The notes under the pieces were generated by a model that made no database searches, was not told the origin of the DNA, and worked only from the letters and a program-made list of their open reading frames with translations. From assembly GCF_014200605.1 (NCBI RefSeq), contig NZ_JACHCE010000002.1, positions 611,300-675,299 of the forward strand: 64,000 bases of DNA, in the 5' to 3' direction. The translations under genes were made by a program, and so were the position numbers. Below are positions 43,745 through 52,982 of the stretch, one piece after another. This DNA is from Pedobacter cryoconitis. Its GTDB lineage: Bacteria; Bacteroidota; Bacteroidia; Sphingobacteriales; Sphingobacteriaceae. The stretch's first letter is position 1. Every line of letters begins with the position of its first letter.

Positions 43745-45067
43745 ATGAACTCGAAATTTATATTCAGAAGTATTCTTGCAGTCGCTGTTGTTACAGCAGC
43801 ATCCTGCAAGCCAGAATTAAAAACCGCAACCCCCAGCAAAGGAAATGCTGATTTTTCAAGATATATCTCCGTTGGAAACTCTCTGACATCAGGCTTCGCA
43901 GACAACGGATTATACCTGGAAGGACAGCAAAATTCATATCCGTTAATGATTGCGACACAAATGCAGACAGTAGGTGGCGGTGCCTTCAGTACACCTTTCT
44001 TTAACGCAAACCAGTCGGATGGTACAGGTTATAAAAAGCTGTCAGGTTTTACCGCTACAGGCGATCCTGTAATTACAGATGTACCTGCTCAGGCAGTGAT
44101 TGGTTCGGCAACTGTACCAGGTTTCGGTACCGTACCATTATTTACAAAATATACAGGAGACCTGAACAATTACGGTGTACCGGGAATCAGGTTAAACAAT
44201 ATTACCCTTACTTATTATGGAAATTTAAATCCCTATTTTGAGCGTTTATTGCCTAATACCTCACCTGCAAATACTATCCCGTATTTGAGTTTTGTAACCG
44301 CTAAACCTTATACTTTTTTCAGTATGTGGTTAGGTAACAATGATGTTTTAGGTTATGCAACAGGCGGTGCTTCAGTTCCTGCTGATTTTCCTACTGACAA
44401 AGCACTTTTTGCACAGTTATATAATCTGGCTGCAGGTACGATGGTCAAAGGTGGAACTGGTGGTGCGGGAACAGCTAAAGGTGTAGTTGCGACTATTCCT
44501 GATGTTTTGAGTACTCCTTATTTTACAACAGTTACTTTAAAAGCATTATTAACAGCTGTTCAGGCTTCAGCACCAACAGTTCAGGCTATTTTTATTCAGC
44601 CTGGCAGCGGAGCCCCAAGACCTGCTACAGCAGATGATTACTTCCTGCTTCCATTAAAGGCTGCAAACGTAATTGGAAAACCAAATGCAGCAGGTATTCC
44701 ATATGGCTTGCATCCGCTAAATCCGGTTGAAAGTAAATATGTACTGGATAAAGCTGAGGCTGCTGTAATTGTAGATTATACCAATTCTTACAATGCAACT
44801 ATCAAATCTGTAGCAGCAGCAAATGGTCTTGCTTTAATGGATGCGAATGCATTATTCAAAAGTTATGCAGCAGGTAGAGTTGTGAATGGCGCAGCGGTTA
44901 GCGCGGCTTATATTACAGGAAACCTTTTCTCTCTGGATGGGATTCACCTGACTCCGCTGGGTTATGCAATTGTTGCGAATGAATTTATTAAATCTATCAA
45001 TTCACAATACGGTTCAAGTATTCCAATTGTAGATGTGACTAAATACAGAGGAGTGAAATTCCCTTAG
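43745..45067 (+). CDS. SGNH/GDSL-type hydrolase lipoprotein
   Basis: About 440 residues from the ATG at 43745, chosen because it gives a lipoprotein signal (MNSKFIFRSILAVAVVTAAS with Cys21); the frame extends to 43718, overlapping the porin gene. SGNH blocks are present: ISVGNSLTSGFADNG (block I; GNSL replaces GDSL, the Ser kept), a Gly in block II (GVPGIRLNNI), SMWLGNNDVLGYATGG (block III, N) and SLDGIHLTPLGY (block V, DxxH). The catalytic Ser-Asp-His set seems complete, so an esterase or lipase is expected. Together with the FadL-type porin it could process lipid substrates at the surface. Known Bacteroidota loci pair a porin with such a lipoprotein. Confidence 0.88.
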   Translation: MNSKFIFRSILAVAVVTAASCKPELKTATPSKGNADFSRYISVGNSLTSGFADNGLYLEGQQNSYPLMIATQMQTVGGGAFSTPFFNANQSDGTGYKKLSGFTATGDPVITDVPAQAVIGSATVPGFGTVPLFTKYTGDLNNYGVPGIRLNNITLTYYGNLNPYFERLLPNTSPANTIPYLSFVTAKPYTFFSMWLGNNDVLGYATGGASVPADFPTDKALFAQLYNLAAGTMVKGGTGGAGTAKGVVATIPDVLSTPYFTTVTLKALLTAVQASAPTVQAIFIQPGSGAPRPATADDYFLLPLKAANVIGKPNAAGIPYGLHPLNPVESKYVLDKAEAAVIVDYTNSYNATIKSVAAANGLALMDANALFKSYAAGRVVNGAAVSAAYITGNLFSLDGIHLTPLGYAIVANEFIKSINSQYGSSIPIVDVTKYRGVKFP

Positions 45068-45084
45068 TTATTGTCTCTATAAAG

Positions 45085-45120
45085 AAAAAGGCAATTCTCA
45101 ATTAAGAGAATTGCCTTTTT
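45085..45120. terminator. Bidirectional terminator between SGNH and NPP1-like genes
   Basis: Stem AAAAAGGCAATTCTC (45085-45099) with GAGAATTGCCTTTTT (45106-45120), AATTAA loop. Confidence 0.88.
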
Positions 45121-45125
45121 TTATG

Positions 45126-46040
45126 CTATAAATCTCCGATCTTTTTCTCCGATCCAAAATCACAGGCAGCACAGCCATTTGTTTCCAGTGCATTGTTACC
45201 CACACAAGAAGTGTAATTCCAATAATTACGATCTCTGTATAAAGGGCCCGGACCAATACCCCAGTCGCCATTGAAACTGAACTCATCTTTATTACATCCC
45301 ATTCTAACCAGGTTTTTAGAAGTCAGCACTTCATCTTTACTTCCATCCGGATTTCTGTAATCGCCATAATAACTGCATTCAAACCCTATAATTGTTTTAG
45401 ATCTTGAATCGTGGTATAAACCATGAGCTATTTTACCTACATAAGCTTCCACTCTTTTGCCTTCGGTTGTACTTCTCCAGTTTTTAGTAAACCATCCTTT
45501 ATGCTGGAAATAAGTCACTGTAACTACACGCTGGCTTTGTTTATCAATTTGTATCACCATATGTTCAAGATCATAATTATGACCTCCTAAGTTACCGAAA
45601 CATGGTCTCTGACGTTTATAAGCCCACCAGTATTCAATGAAAATACGATTGGGGTCAGTTGGATGAGCTTGTACATCATAATAAGTCGGGAAGTCCATAC
45701 TTCTGGATTCCGGATCTTTTTCAAATACTAACTTTCCACCACATACAATACTGGATTGAAGTGTGTTTGCCCAGACATCTTCAACAGAGGTAGGGTATTC
45801 CGGAGCAGCACGGTCAAATTTCAGCAGCGGAGCAAATTTTGCTGCCCATACATCTGCTTCATTACCGTTTATTCTGTTCGGGCTTTCCTGACAGCTCGCA
45901 CAAAAAGAGGTTGGTGCAGCGTTGACCCAGGTCTTTGAAGACTTGGAACCGCTTACTTCGAGTTCCTCCTGAGCAGACTTCTTACATTGCACCAGTAAGG
46001 TAGCTAAGGCTAATAATAGTACCGGATAGATTTTTTTCAT
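45126..46040 (-). CDS. Cys-rich lipoprotein related to NPP1/Vps62-type proteins
   Basis: About 304 residues from the ATG at 46040 (MKKIYPVLLLALATLLVQCK, lipobox LLVQC, Cys19). The mature part resembles Vps62/NPP1 (necrosis-inducing, NLP) folds: FAPLLKFDRAAPEYPTSVED near 69, then EYWWAYKR, then GHNYDLEHMVIQID at 153, which parallels the NLP metal-binding GHRHDWE heptapeptide (H154, D157, E159 kept), then TVTYFQHKGW (parallel to the AHGGY block) and VEAYVGKIAHGLYH (parallel to VyvArGsHasY). About nine other Cys residues could form disulfides. It follows SusD (pair 4) by 91 bases and is probably the last gene of that operon. Actual activity is unknown. Confidence 0.65.
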   Translation of the reverse strand: MKKIYPVLLLALATLLVQCKKSAQEELEVSGSKSSKTWVNAAPTSFCASCQESPNRINGNEADVWAAKFAPLLKFDRAAPEYPTSVEDVWANTLQSSIVCGGKLVFEKDPESRSMDFPTYYDVQAHPTDPNRIFIEYWWAYKRQRPCFGNLGGHNYDLEHMVIQIDKQSQRVVTVTYFQHKGWFTKNWRSTTEGKRVEAYVGKIAHGLYHDSRSKTIIGFECSYYGDYRNPDGSKDEVLTSKNLVRMGCNKDEFSFNGDWGIGPGPLYRDRNYWNYTSCVGNNALETNGCAACDFGSEKKIGDL

Positions 46041-46131
46041 GGTTTTAGATTTTAGATTTTGTTTTAAGATAAGGCATAGCATGGGCATAAGACGTTAAAA
46101 ACATCAGTCATGCTGTATAATTTAAATGGTT

Positions 46132-47712
46132 TTAATAGCCCGTGTTTTGTTTCAGATTTGGGTTCAGAATACGTTCTCCTGATGGAATCGGGAATATCCT
46201 TTTATAAGTATTCTGGTCTGTTTTATATCCCCAGCTCCCTTCATATTTACCAAAACGGATCAGGTCATTTCTTCTCCAGGTTTCCCAGTTCAGTTCGCGT
46301 GCGCGTTCTCTTAATAATTCATCAAGGGATATAGACGTGAATGCCTCTGCTTTTCTTTTTGTTCTGAGTTCATTGACAATTCCTAAAGCTGTTTGTCCGT
46401 TAGTAGGGGCAGCTCCTCTCAGTATAGCTTCAGCTTTCATTAATAAAATATCAGCATATCTGAAAACGGGTACGTCATTTCCTCCGTTGTTAGTCGTAGC
46501 AGCAGCATCCGGCGCATACTTGTTATTGCGGATTCCTTTAGCACTTCCTAAAACATCACTTCCTACATCAAAATTCTGAACATTTACAAAGGTGATCTGA
46601 GGAGAGAATTCCAGTTGCCATGAAATTTGTGTTGCCCCATCATCGCCGCTATAATTCGCGTCAAGACCTTTTTTTGTGGTGCTGATCAGAATTGGTTTAC
46701 CCGAATTGTCAAACTGTTTTCCTGTTAACCAGACATTGTTCCTGACATCAGTTTTACTGTCAAAATTTGCATAGAATTCTGGCAGCGTACTGGTCGGTCC
46801 GCTGATTCTCCATGGCAGCCCATATTTTGCAGATAAAGCATAATGCAGGTTGTACCAGGTAAAACGTTGTCCAGGAGCCTGAACATTATCATAAGGGATA
46901 GCAAAAATAAACTCAGAAGTTGCCGGACCGTTGTCAGCTTTGAATATACTTGCATAGTCATCGGCCAGGGCGAATTTGTTTGATTTAATCAGCATATCGC
47001 ACATCGCAACAGCATCATTATTTCTCTCCGTACCAGTATAGACCTCTGCATTCAGATACATTTTGGCTAAAAGGGCATAAGCAGCAAATTTAGTAGGACG
47101 GCCATAAGTAGATTTATCATTCACCTCACTTAAACGTGGCAATGCGTCTTTAACTTCTTTTTCAATAAATGCAAATACGTCTTTACGGCTCTGTGTTTGC
47201 GGCTGGTTGGCATCTCCAAATTTTGTAGTCAGTGGGATATTGCCATAAACATCCATCATCAGATAGAAACAAAGTGCCCTTAATGTTTTAATTTCAGCTG
47301 CGATATTTAATTTTGATTCACTGTCTGGTGACTGCTCAAATAAAGCAAGTATCTGATTACAGCTGCTGATGGTACTGAAACCCCAGCTCCATACGCCGGC
47401 AACCTGAGGATTGTCGGCATTCCAGGTATGGTAGTGAAGCTGCTGATAACGGCCTCCATCAAACCAGTTACTTCCGCGGGTTGGAATAATAGCCTCATCG
47501 GTACTTAAACTCTGTATCTGCCAGTAAGTAGTTGCAAACTGATCCCTGAATTTAGCATAAGCAGTACCCGAAGCCAATAAAAACTGTGCCTCTGTTTTAG
47601 GGAAATTTGCAGGAGTAAGTTCATTTTCAACAGGTACCTCAACTTTAGTACAAGCAGAAAATAAAAGGGTAACGGTCATCACCGTTAGTATAGATCTTAT
47701 TAATTTCATCAT
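46132..47712 (-). CDS. SusD/RagB-family nutrient-binding lipoprotein (pair 4)
   Basis: 526 residues. Signal peptide with lipobox LFSAC (Cys21) followed by TKVEVPVENELTPANFPKTE. This is a classical RagB/SusD: TPR-type helices (AAEIKTLRALCFYLMMDVYG; AAYALLAKMYLNAEVYTGTE), FRYADILLMKAEAILRGAAP and the C-terminal RERARELNWETWRRNDLIRF, then GSWGYKTDQNTYKRIFPIPS. It differs in type from the SusD-like_2 proteins of pairs 1-3. It sits 18 bases after the STN-SusC gene and completes the ECF-controlled transporter. Substrate unknown. Confidence 0.95.
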   Translation of the reverse strand: MMKLIRSILTVMTVTLLFSACTKVEVPVENELTPANFPKTEAQFLLASGTAYAKFRDQFATTYWQIQSLSTDEAIIPTRGSNWFDGGRYQQLHYHTWNADNPQVAGVWSWGFSTISSCNQILALFEQSPDSESKLNIAAEIKTLRALCFYLMMDVYGNIPLTTKFGDANQPQTQSRKDVFAFIEKEVKDALPRLSEVNDKSTYGRPTKFAAYALLAKMYLNAEVYTGTERNNDAVAMCDMLIKSNKFALADDYASIFKADNGPATSEFIFAIPYDNVQAPGQRFTWYNLHYALSAKYGLPWRISGPTSTLPEFYANFDSKTDVRNNVWLTGKQFDNSGKPILISTTKKGLDANYSGDDGATQISWQLEFSPQITFVNVQNFDVGSDVLGSAKGIRNNKYAPDAAATTNNGGNDVPVFRYADILLMKAEAILRGAAPTNGQTALGIVNELRTKRKAEAFTSISLDELLRERARELNWETWRRNDLIRFGKYEGSWGYKTDQNTYKRIFPIPSGERILNPNLKQNTGY

Positions 47713-47730
47713 TTCTATTATTTAACCTGA

Positions 47731-50700
47731 TTAAAATGAAAGATTTGCACCAAAAAGGAAAGAACGGGTACGTGGATAATAGTTTTTATTATCTATACCA
47801 GGTGTTAAACCGCCCATGCCTATCTCCGGATCAATACCACTGTAACCTGTGATTACTGCGATATTATTTCCTGTAACATAAAACCTCAGTGACTGTATTC
47901 CTTTTATTTTTGGCATCGTATAACCCAGTGTCATATTATCCACACGCAGGTAAGATGCATTTTCTATATACCTGTCCGAATAACGGTAGGCATAGGCATT
48001 TGCAGGACTTTCATCTTTCGAATAAACTGGCAGGTTATATGTTTTACCATCTGCAGGACGGTTTAGATCGGCAAGTGTAGCGTTAAAAACTTTTCCTCCC
48101 AATGAGCTTCTAAGAAAGATATTTAAATCAAATTGTTTATACGTAAAAGTATTGCTCCAGCCCAGTAATAATTTAGGTTGTGCGTTTCCTGCATAGTAAT
48201 AATCAGTATATTCTTTTGGAGAAGTGGTCAGTGCACCACTCTTATCATAGTATTGAGATACTCCTTTACTGTCTTTACCTGCATATTTAAAGGTAAAGAA
48301 CTGTCCAACAGGATATCCTGGCTTTAAGATCTGAACAGTTGTTCCTGACTGGCCTTGTCCACCTGGTGAAGCCTGTGGAATAGAATCCAGTTTGAAGGTA
48401 TTATTTGATAATGATAAAAGTTTGTTCGCATTGTGAGCCATGTTAAATGAACTTTGCCATTTAAACTTATCAGACTGAATAACCTTTGCATCGATAGTCA
48501 ATTCGACCCCTTTATTGCTGATAGAACCTACGTTGGCTGTAAATAAATTGCTGTAATATTGTGTAGAAGAAACAGGGTAATCCCAAATCAGATCACTCGT
48601 TTTTTTATCGTAGTATTCAGCAGTTACATTTACTCTTCCTTTTAAAATTACCGCGTCTATTCCGGCATTGAACATCGCTGTTTTTTCCCACTTCAAATTT
48701 GGATTGGCATTTTGGTTGGCACCAATAGAATTGATAAAGTTTCCATTATAATAGAAGGTACCTGAAGTTCCGTAACGAATCTTTGAAATCAATGGGTTAA
48801 ATCCTAATGAGTTTCCTGTAACCCCGTAACCTGCTCTGAATTTCAGATCCTGAAAAACCTGCTGTGATTTCATGAAAGGTTCTTCAGTGATTCTCCAGGC
48901 AACAGAAGCCGCAGGAAATGTTCCCCAGCGGTTGTTTGCCCCGAATGCTGAAGATGCGTCCCTTCTTACAGAAAATTGTGCAATATATTTACCGGCATAG
49001 TTATAATTTAAACGGCCATAAAAAGATATTAATCTTAATTTTTGATAGATGTTATCTCCCCAGTCTGTTTTGAAATTGCCAATCGGACTTCCAAGACCAA
49101 TATTGCTGTATCCTAATTCATCTGTCGGGAAATTCCTATTGTTAGCCTGGAAACCATCATTATTGACATCTTCCTGGATACTGTAACCAGCAAGTACATT
49201 CAGCGCATGTTTATTCAGCTGCTTGTTGAAGGTTAAGAAGGTTTCACCGGTTTTACGTGTGCTCTCATAAGCAGAGCGATAGGCTTCACCATTTAATCCT
49301 TGTTTTAAGGTGTAAGTACTGTTATAATAAGTTCCACGGTTATTCAATTCTTTTTGGGTACTTAAGCTGACATCGTATTTAAACCCATAAGGTAATTTTA
49401 CTGCTGCGGTAACGTTAAGCAGGGTGATTGTAGTTTTTAATCTGTCTTTAGCATTAGCAAGCAGAGAAACCGGGTTATAATATTGTACACGTTGTAAGTT
49501 CTCAGAATATACACCGTCCTGCATCACCGGGACAGTTGGTAAAAACCGCAGCGAATTATAAAGTACCAGGTCCTGATTTGGAATCTGATCTGAATTACTG
49601 CTTGAATTACTCAGGTTTAATCCCAGTTTTAAGTGATCATTCAAAACACTCTGAGATAAATTAAGGCGGCCGATTAACCGGTCCAGAGCACTTCCCTTTA
49701 AAATTCCTTTATCATTAAAATAGTTTAAACCAGCACTGTACTGTGTTTTGTTATATCCGCCGCTCAAAGAGATGTTGTGGTTCTGTATTAATCCGCCCCT
49801 GGTAATTTCTTTCTGCCAGTCTGTATTTGCCCCTTTGGCATCTGCAGGATCAAGGCTGATCTTGTTTTTATCCAGATAAGCGGTCAGTTCCTGCGCATTC
49901 ATCATTTTAAGGCTCCTTGAAATGTTCTCTGTACCGGCATAACCGCTGTAGCTTACTATAGGGTTTCCTGATTTACCACCCTTGGTCGTAATCATGATTA
50001 CCCCGTTAGATGCGCGTGTTCCATAAATGGCAGTGGCCGATGCATCTTTCAAAACACTGATATCTTCAATATCATCGGGAGATACCAGTCTGAAATCAGC
50101 TCCAGGGACACCGTTAATCACATAAAAGGGTTCCTGAGCAGCACCTACACGTAGTGTGGAAGGCCCGCGTAAACTCATGGTAGGAGTAGCATTCGGATCG
50201 CCGGAACGGGTGATATTCAAACCGGCAACCTTGCCCTGTAAGAGCTGGGCAGGATTGCTTAATCCTCCTTTGTTAAAATCTTCCTGGCTTACTTTAGTCA
50301 CCGATGTACTCAGTACTTTGCGGGACTGTGTACCATAACCAACTACTACAATTTCGTTTAACTCTTCCTGATTACCAGTTAAAGCTACATTGATAGAGGT
50401 CTGATCAGCACTGACTTCATAAGGTTTATAGCCGATGTAATTAAAAACCAGGATATCCTGTGCTTCGGTACTGATGGTGTATTTACCGTCTGTATCAGTC
50501 ACAGTTCTTTGCTGTTTGTTTTTTACGATGACCGAAACACCAGGAATGGTCTCTCCGGTTGTAGCGTCCGTCACCTTTCCGGTAACGGTAATCTGTTTTT
50601 TTGCTGTCTTAACAAATATGGTTTTATCATCAATCTCGAAAGTCAGTCCGCTTTGCTGGCCTATTTTACGCAGCACATTTTCTAAAGGCTGATTTTTCTC

Positions 50701-50916
50701 AGCCAGTGTAACCGGAAGATTCAGGGTTTTTTCAGACGCACTGTGTAAAAAGTGATAGCCTGTTTGTTTTTCAATTAGGGCAATAACGTCTTTCAGTGGT
50801 TTCCCTGATACATTAATAGTACATAAAGGATGGTCTGGCGTGTTAGCCCGGATATTGTGGATACACAATAAAAACAGACATAAAAAACAAGTCAGATATT
50901 GTTTGATTCTTTTCAT
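47731..50916 (-). CDS. SusC/RagA-family transporter with N-terminal STN signalling domain (pair 4)
   Basis: 1061 residues. Signal peptide about 1-24 (ending NIRA). Residues about 30-112 form a secretin/TonB short N-terminal (STN) domain (VSGKPLKDVIALIEKQTGYH; KNQPLENVLRKIGQQSGLTF), the part that contacts a FecR anti-sigma protein when substrate is bound. It is followed by a carboxypeptidase-regulatory-like domain (VTGKVTDATTGETIPGVSVI), the junction LNEIVVVGYGTQS, the plug (FYVINGVPGADFRL; SVLKDASATAIYGTRASNGV) and the barrel. The sigma and FecR genes lie upstream on the same strand, so it should act as both transporter and sensor. Confidence 0.96.
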   Translation of the reverse strand: MKRIKQYLTCFLCLFLLCIHNIRANTPDHPLCTINVSGKPLKDVIALIEKQTGYHFLHSASEKTLNLPVTLAEKNQPLENVLRKIGQQSGLTFEIDDKTIFVKTAKKQITVTGKVTDATTGETIPGVSVIVKNKQQRTVTDTDGKYTISTEAQDILVFNYIGYKPYEVSADQTSINVALTGNQEELNEIVVVGYGTQSRKVLSTSVTKVSQEDFNKGGLSNPAQLLQGKVAGLNITRSGDPNATPTMSLRGPSTLRVGAAQEPFYVINGVPGADFRLVSPDDIEDISVLKDASATAIYGTRASNGVIMITTKGGKSGNPIVSYSGYAGTENISRSLKMMNAQELTAYLDKNKISLDPADAKGANTDWQKEITRGGLIQNHNISLSGGYNKTQYSAGLNYFNDKGILKGSALDRLIGRLNLSQSVLNDHLKLGLNLSNSSSNSDQIPNQDLVLYNSLRFLPTVPVMQDGVYSENLQRVQYYNPVSLLANAKDRLKTTITLLNVTAAVKLPYGFKYDVSLSTQKELNNRGTYYNSTYTLKQGLNGEAYRSAYESTRKTGETFLTFNKQLNKHALNVLAGYSIQEDVNNDGFQANNRNFPTDELGYSNIGLGSPIGNFKTDWGDNIYQKLRLISFYGRLNYNYAGKYIAQFSVRRDASSAFGANNRWGTFPAASVAWRITEEPFMKSQQVFQDLKFRAGYGVTGNSLGFNPLISKIRYGTSGTFYYNGNFINSIGANQNANPNLKWEKTAMFNAGIDAVILKGRVNVTAEYYDKKTSDLIWDYPVSSTQYYSNLFTANVGSISNKGVELTIDAKVIQSDKFKWQSSFNMAHNANKLLSLSNNTFKLDSIPQASPGGQGQSGTTVQILKPGYPVGQFFTFKYAGKDSKGVSQYYDKSGALTTSPKEYTDYYYAGNAQPKLLLGWSNTFTYKQFDLNIFLRSSLGGKVFNATLADLNRPADGKTYNLPVYSKDESPANAYAYRYSDRYIENASYLRVDNMTLGYTMPKIKGIQSLRFYVTGNNIAVITGYSGIDPEIGMGGLTPGIDNKNYYPRTRSFLFGANLSF

Positions 50917-51122
50917 TAATTGGTTGTGTTTTGACAGGAGATAACCATCGCATATCCCTGGGTTTGGGATTACCGTAAGGTTTTCATACTTTTGATTTAA
51001 TCGATAATTTAATTGAGTTCTTCGCAGGAACTGATTAAAAGAGCCTTGTGTCCCGATCTTATCGGTATGCAGGGCTTTTGTGTTTTTGTAGATTTATTTA
51101 CGCATAGTTTATCTTTAAAAGG

Positions 51123-52151
51123 TTAATTACATTTTCCGGTGATATAAACCGTTTTCTCTTTTATTTCCCAGCTGATTCCTGAGATATAGCTTAGTCTTTT
51201 TAAGACTTGCGTAAGCGCCATTCCTGCAAATGAACCTTTGAGTTTACAGTCTTTCAGGTCTGCATTTTTCAGGTCAACCTGTACATTGTACCAGCGGGAG
51301 ATTTTCTTTGCAGCTTCTGGCCAGCTTTCATAATCCAGTGTGAGTGTGTTATCTTTCCAGCCGGCAGCATATTCTTTAATAAAAGGCTTAACTAAAGAAG
51401 ACTTATCTTTTTTGTCATAGACAAGCTGATCTCCTGGTTTTAGGATCTGTCTTTTTCTGGCATCATTATCTATATCAACCTGTACTTTTCCTTCTACCAG
51501 GGAAACTTTTGCAACTTCGTCATCAGCATAGCCTGATACGTTAAATTTTGTACCTAATACCAGGGTCTGGATATTTCCGGAATGGACAATGAAGGGCTTT
51601 TCAGGATTTTTTTCTACTTCAAACCAGGCTTCTCCTTTGAGCAGGATTTCTCTGTTTTTATTACCGTAATCAGAAGGGATTTTGATAGAGGATAGCGTAT
51701 TGAGCACAACAAGAGAGCCATCGGGAAGGGTGATATTCATTTTTTGTCCCGCAGCCGTATGTTTCTCTATATAAGTGATTGCATCCGGTTTGAAAGTCAT
51801 ACTGGAATCGGACTGGTAAAACACAAGGGCAAGACATAGCAATACCATTGCAGCAATTGCTGATAACCATGCCATGTTTTTACTGATCGTATATACCTTT
51901 TTTGAAGAAATGTCTTGCTGTAAAGGTATTTCTGCTGCGTCCATACGTTGATGGAGACGCGCTAAAGCATTTTGTGCTTTAGGTATATTGTTATTTATTT
52001 TTTTACCTGCATTCCATAGCTCAGCTATCTCATTGAACCCTTCGGCAAATTCTTTATCGTTCTGAACTTTTGCCAGGAGCTGCTGTACTTCATCATCACT
52101 TATTGAACTTTCCAGGTATCCGATAATTAACCTGTAGTCATATTCATCCAT
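51123..52151 (-). CDS. FecR-family anti-sigma factor
   Basis: 342 residues. Cytoplasmic N-terminal anti-sigma helices (LIIGYLESSISDDEVQQLLA), one membrane segment at about 93-112 (MAWLSAIAAMVLLCLALVFY), a periplasmic FecR domain (GQKMNITLPDGSLVVLNTLS; LLKGEAWFEVEKNPEKPFIV; GTKFNVSGYADDEVAKVSLV) and a C-terminal DUF4974/STN-like domain (LSYISGISWEIKEKTVYITG). It holds the ECF sigma factor until the STN-SusC protein signals substrate. It starts 87 bases after the sigma stop codon; SusC begins 206 bases downstream. Confidence 0.96.
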   Translation of the reverse strand: MDEYDYRLIIGYLESSISDDEVQQLLAKVQNDKEFAEGFNEIAELWNAGKKINNNIPKAQNALARLHQRMDAAEIPLQQDISSKKVYTISKNMAWLSAIAAMVLLCLALVFYQSDSSMTFKPDAITYIEKHTAAGQKMNITLPDGSLVVLNTLSSIKIPSDYGNKNREILLKGEAWFEVEKNPEKPFIVHSGNIQTLVLGTKFNVSGYADDEVAKVSLVEGKVQVDIDNDARKRQILKPGDQLVYDKKDKSSLVKPFIKEYAAGWKDNTLTLDYESWPEAAKKISRWYNVQVDLKNADLKDCKLKGSFAGMALTQVLKRLSYISGISWEIKEKTVYITGKCN

Positions 52152-52238
52152 TTATCCCTTTTTTTAAGGAGGTTGCAAAAAGAGGGTAGATTGATTACAG
52201 GAAATTTCGATTTAATATAATGGTAATATGGTTAATGA

Positions 52239-52790
52239 TTATTTAACAAAGGTGATCTTGTCACGGATGTATAAAATGGCCCGGTAAACCATCGTTCGGA
52301 CTGTTGGCAGGCTTTTGTTCAGCGTTTCTGCGATCTCTTTGTCAGAGAGGTGATGTTTCCATTTGAGAAGGAATACAATTTTTGTTTGTTCAGGGAGACC
52401 TGTAATGATATATTCTATCATTTTTGTCCTGTCTTTCAAAAAGAGCTTTTCATCCGGGCGTGACAAATCTGCGTCTGGTAACTGGTCTGCGTATTCTGTT
52501 GTTAAATAGCTGATCCCTTGATTATTCCTATATAAATTGTTGATCTTATTTCTTAAAGCAGCATACAGATAAGCCCGTAAAGAGGTATGGATAGCAATCG
52601 TTGAGCGTCGCAGCCAGAGGTCAAGAAAGAGGTCGGAAACAGCATCTTCGGCATCATTTTCTTCACATCCGCCAGATTTGCAGAAGCCAATCAGCGCAGT
52701 ATGGTATTTGAGAAACAGCAGGTCAAAAGACTTCCTGTCACCATTTACTATTTGCGCAAATAATTCCTTATCGTCATGGACGTTCTGCAT
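52239..52790 (-). CDS. RNA polymerase ECF sigma factor, FecI-like
   Basis: 183 residues. Region 2 at about 20-85 (FDLLFLKYHTALIGFCKSGG; AVSDLFLDLWLRRSTIAIHT; LRAYLYAALRNKINNLYRNN) and region 4 at about 125-180 (LPEQTKIVFLLKWKHHLSDK; IAETLNKSLPTVRTMVYRAI). It begins the FecI-FecR-SusC-SusD series and should drive transcription of the transporter when FecR releases it. In contrast with the sigma factor at 319-951 it has no hydrophobic tail. Confidence 0.95.
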   Translation of the reverse strand: MQNVHDDKELFAQIVNGDRKSFDLLFLKYHTALIGFCKSGGCEENDAEDAVSDLFLDLWLRRSTIAIHTSLRAYLYAALRNKINNLYRNNQGISYLTTEYADQLPDADLSRPDEKLFLKDRTKMIEYIITGLPEQTKIVFLLKWKHHLSDKEIAETLNKSLPTVRTMVYRAILYIRDKITFVK

Positions 52791-52909
52791 GAGAACAATA
52801 TTAATACACTGATATCAGGATTTTTGGCTAGATATGTTATCATTTAATTAATTATCTGTTTCCTGAAATCAGAAAATGAATTATCCGGCGGGATTGGGCT
52901 GAAAAAGAA

Positions 52910-52942
52910 AATCCGCTCCATAACTATAATATGAAGCGGATT
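52910..52942 (-). terminator. Terminator of the msrA gene
   Basis: Stem AATCCGCT / AGCGGATT (52910-52917 with 52935-52942) with additional CATA/TATG pairs inside; on minus it is followed by TTTTCTTTTT. Confidence 0.75.
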
Positions 52943-52982
52943 CTTATAAATTGATTTTGTTTCTATGGTGATACCAATCGTA

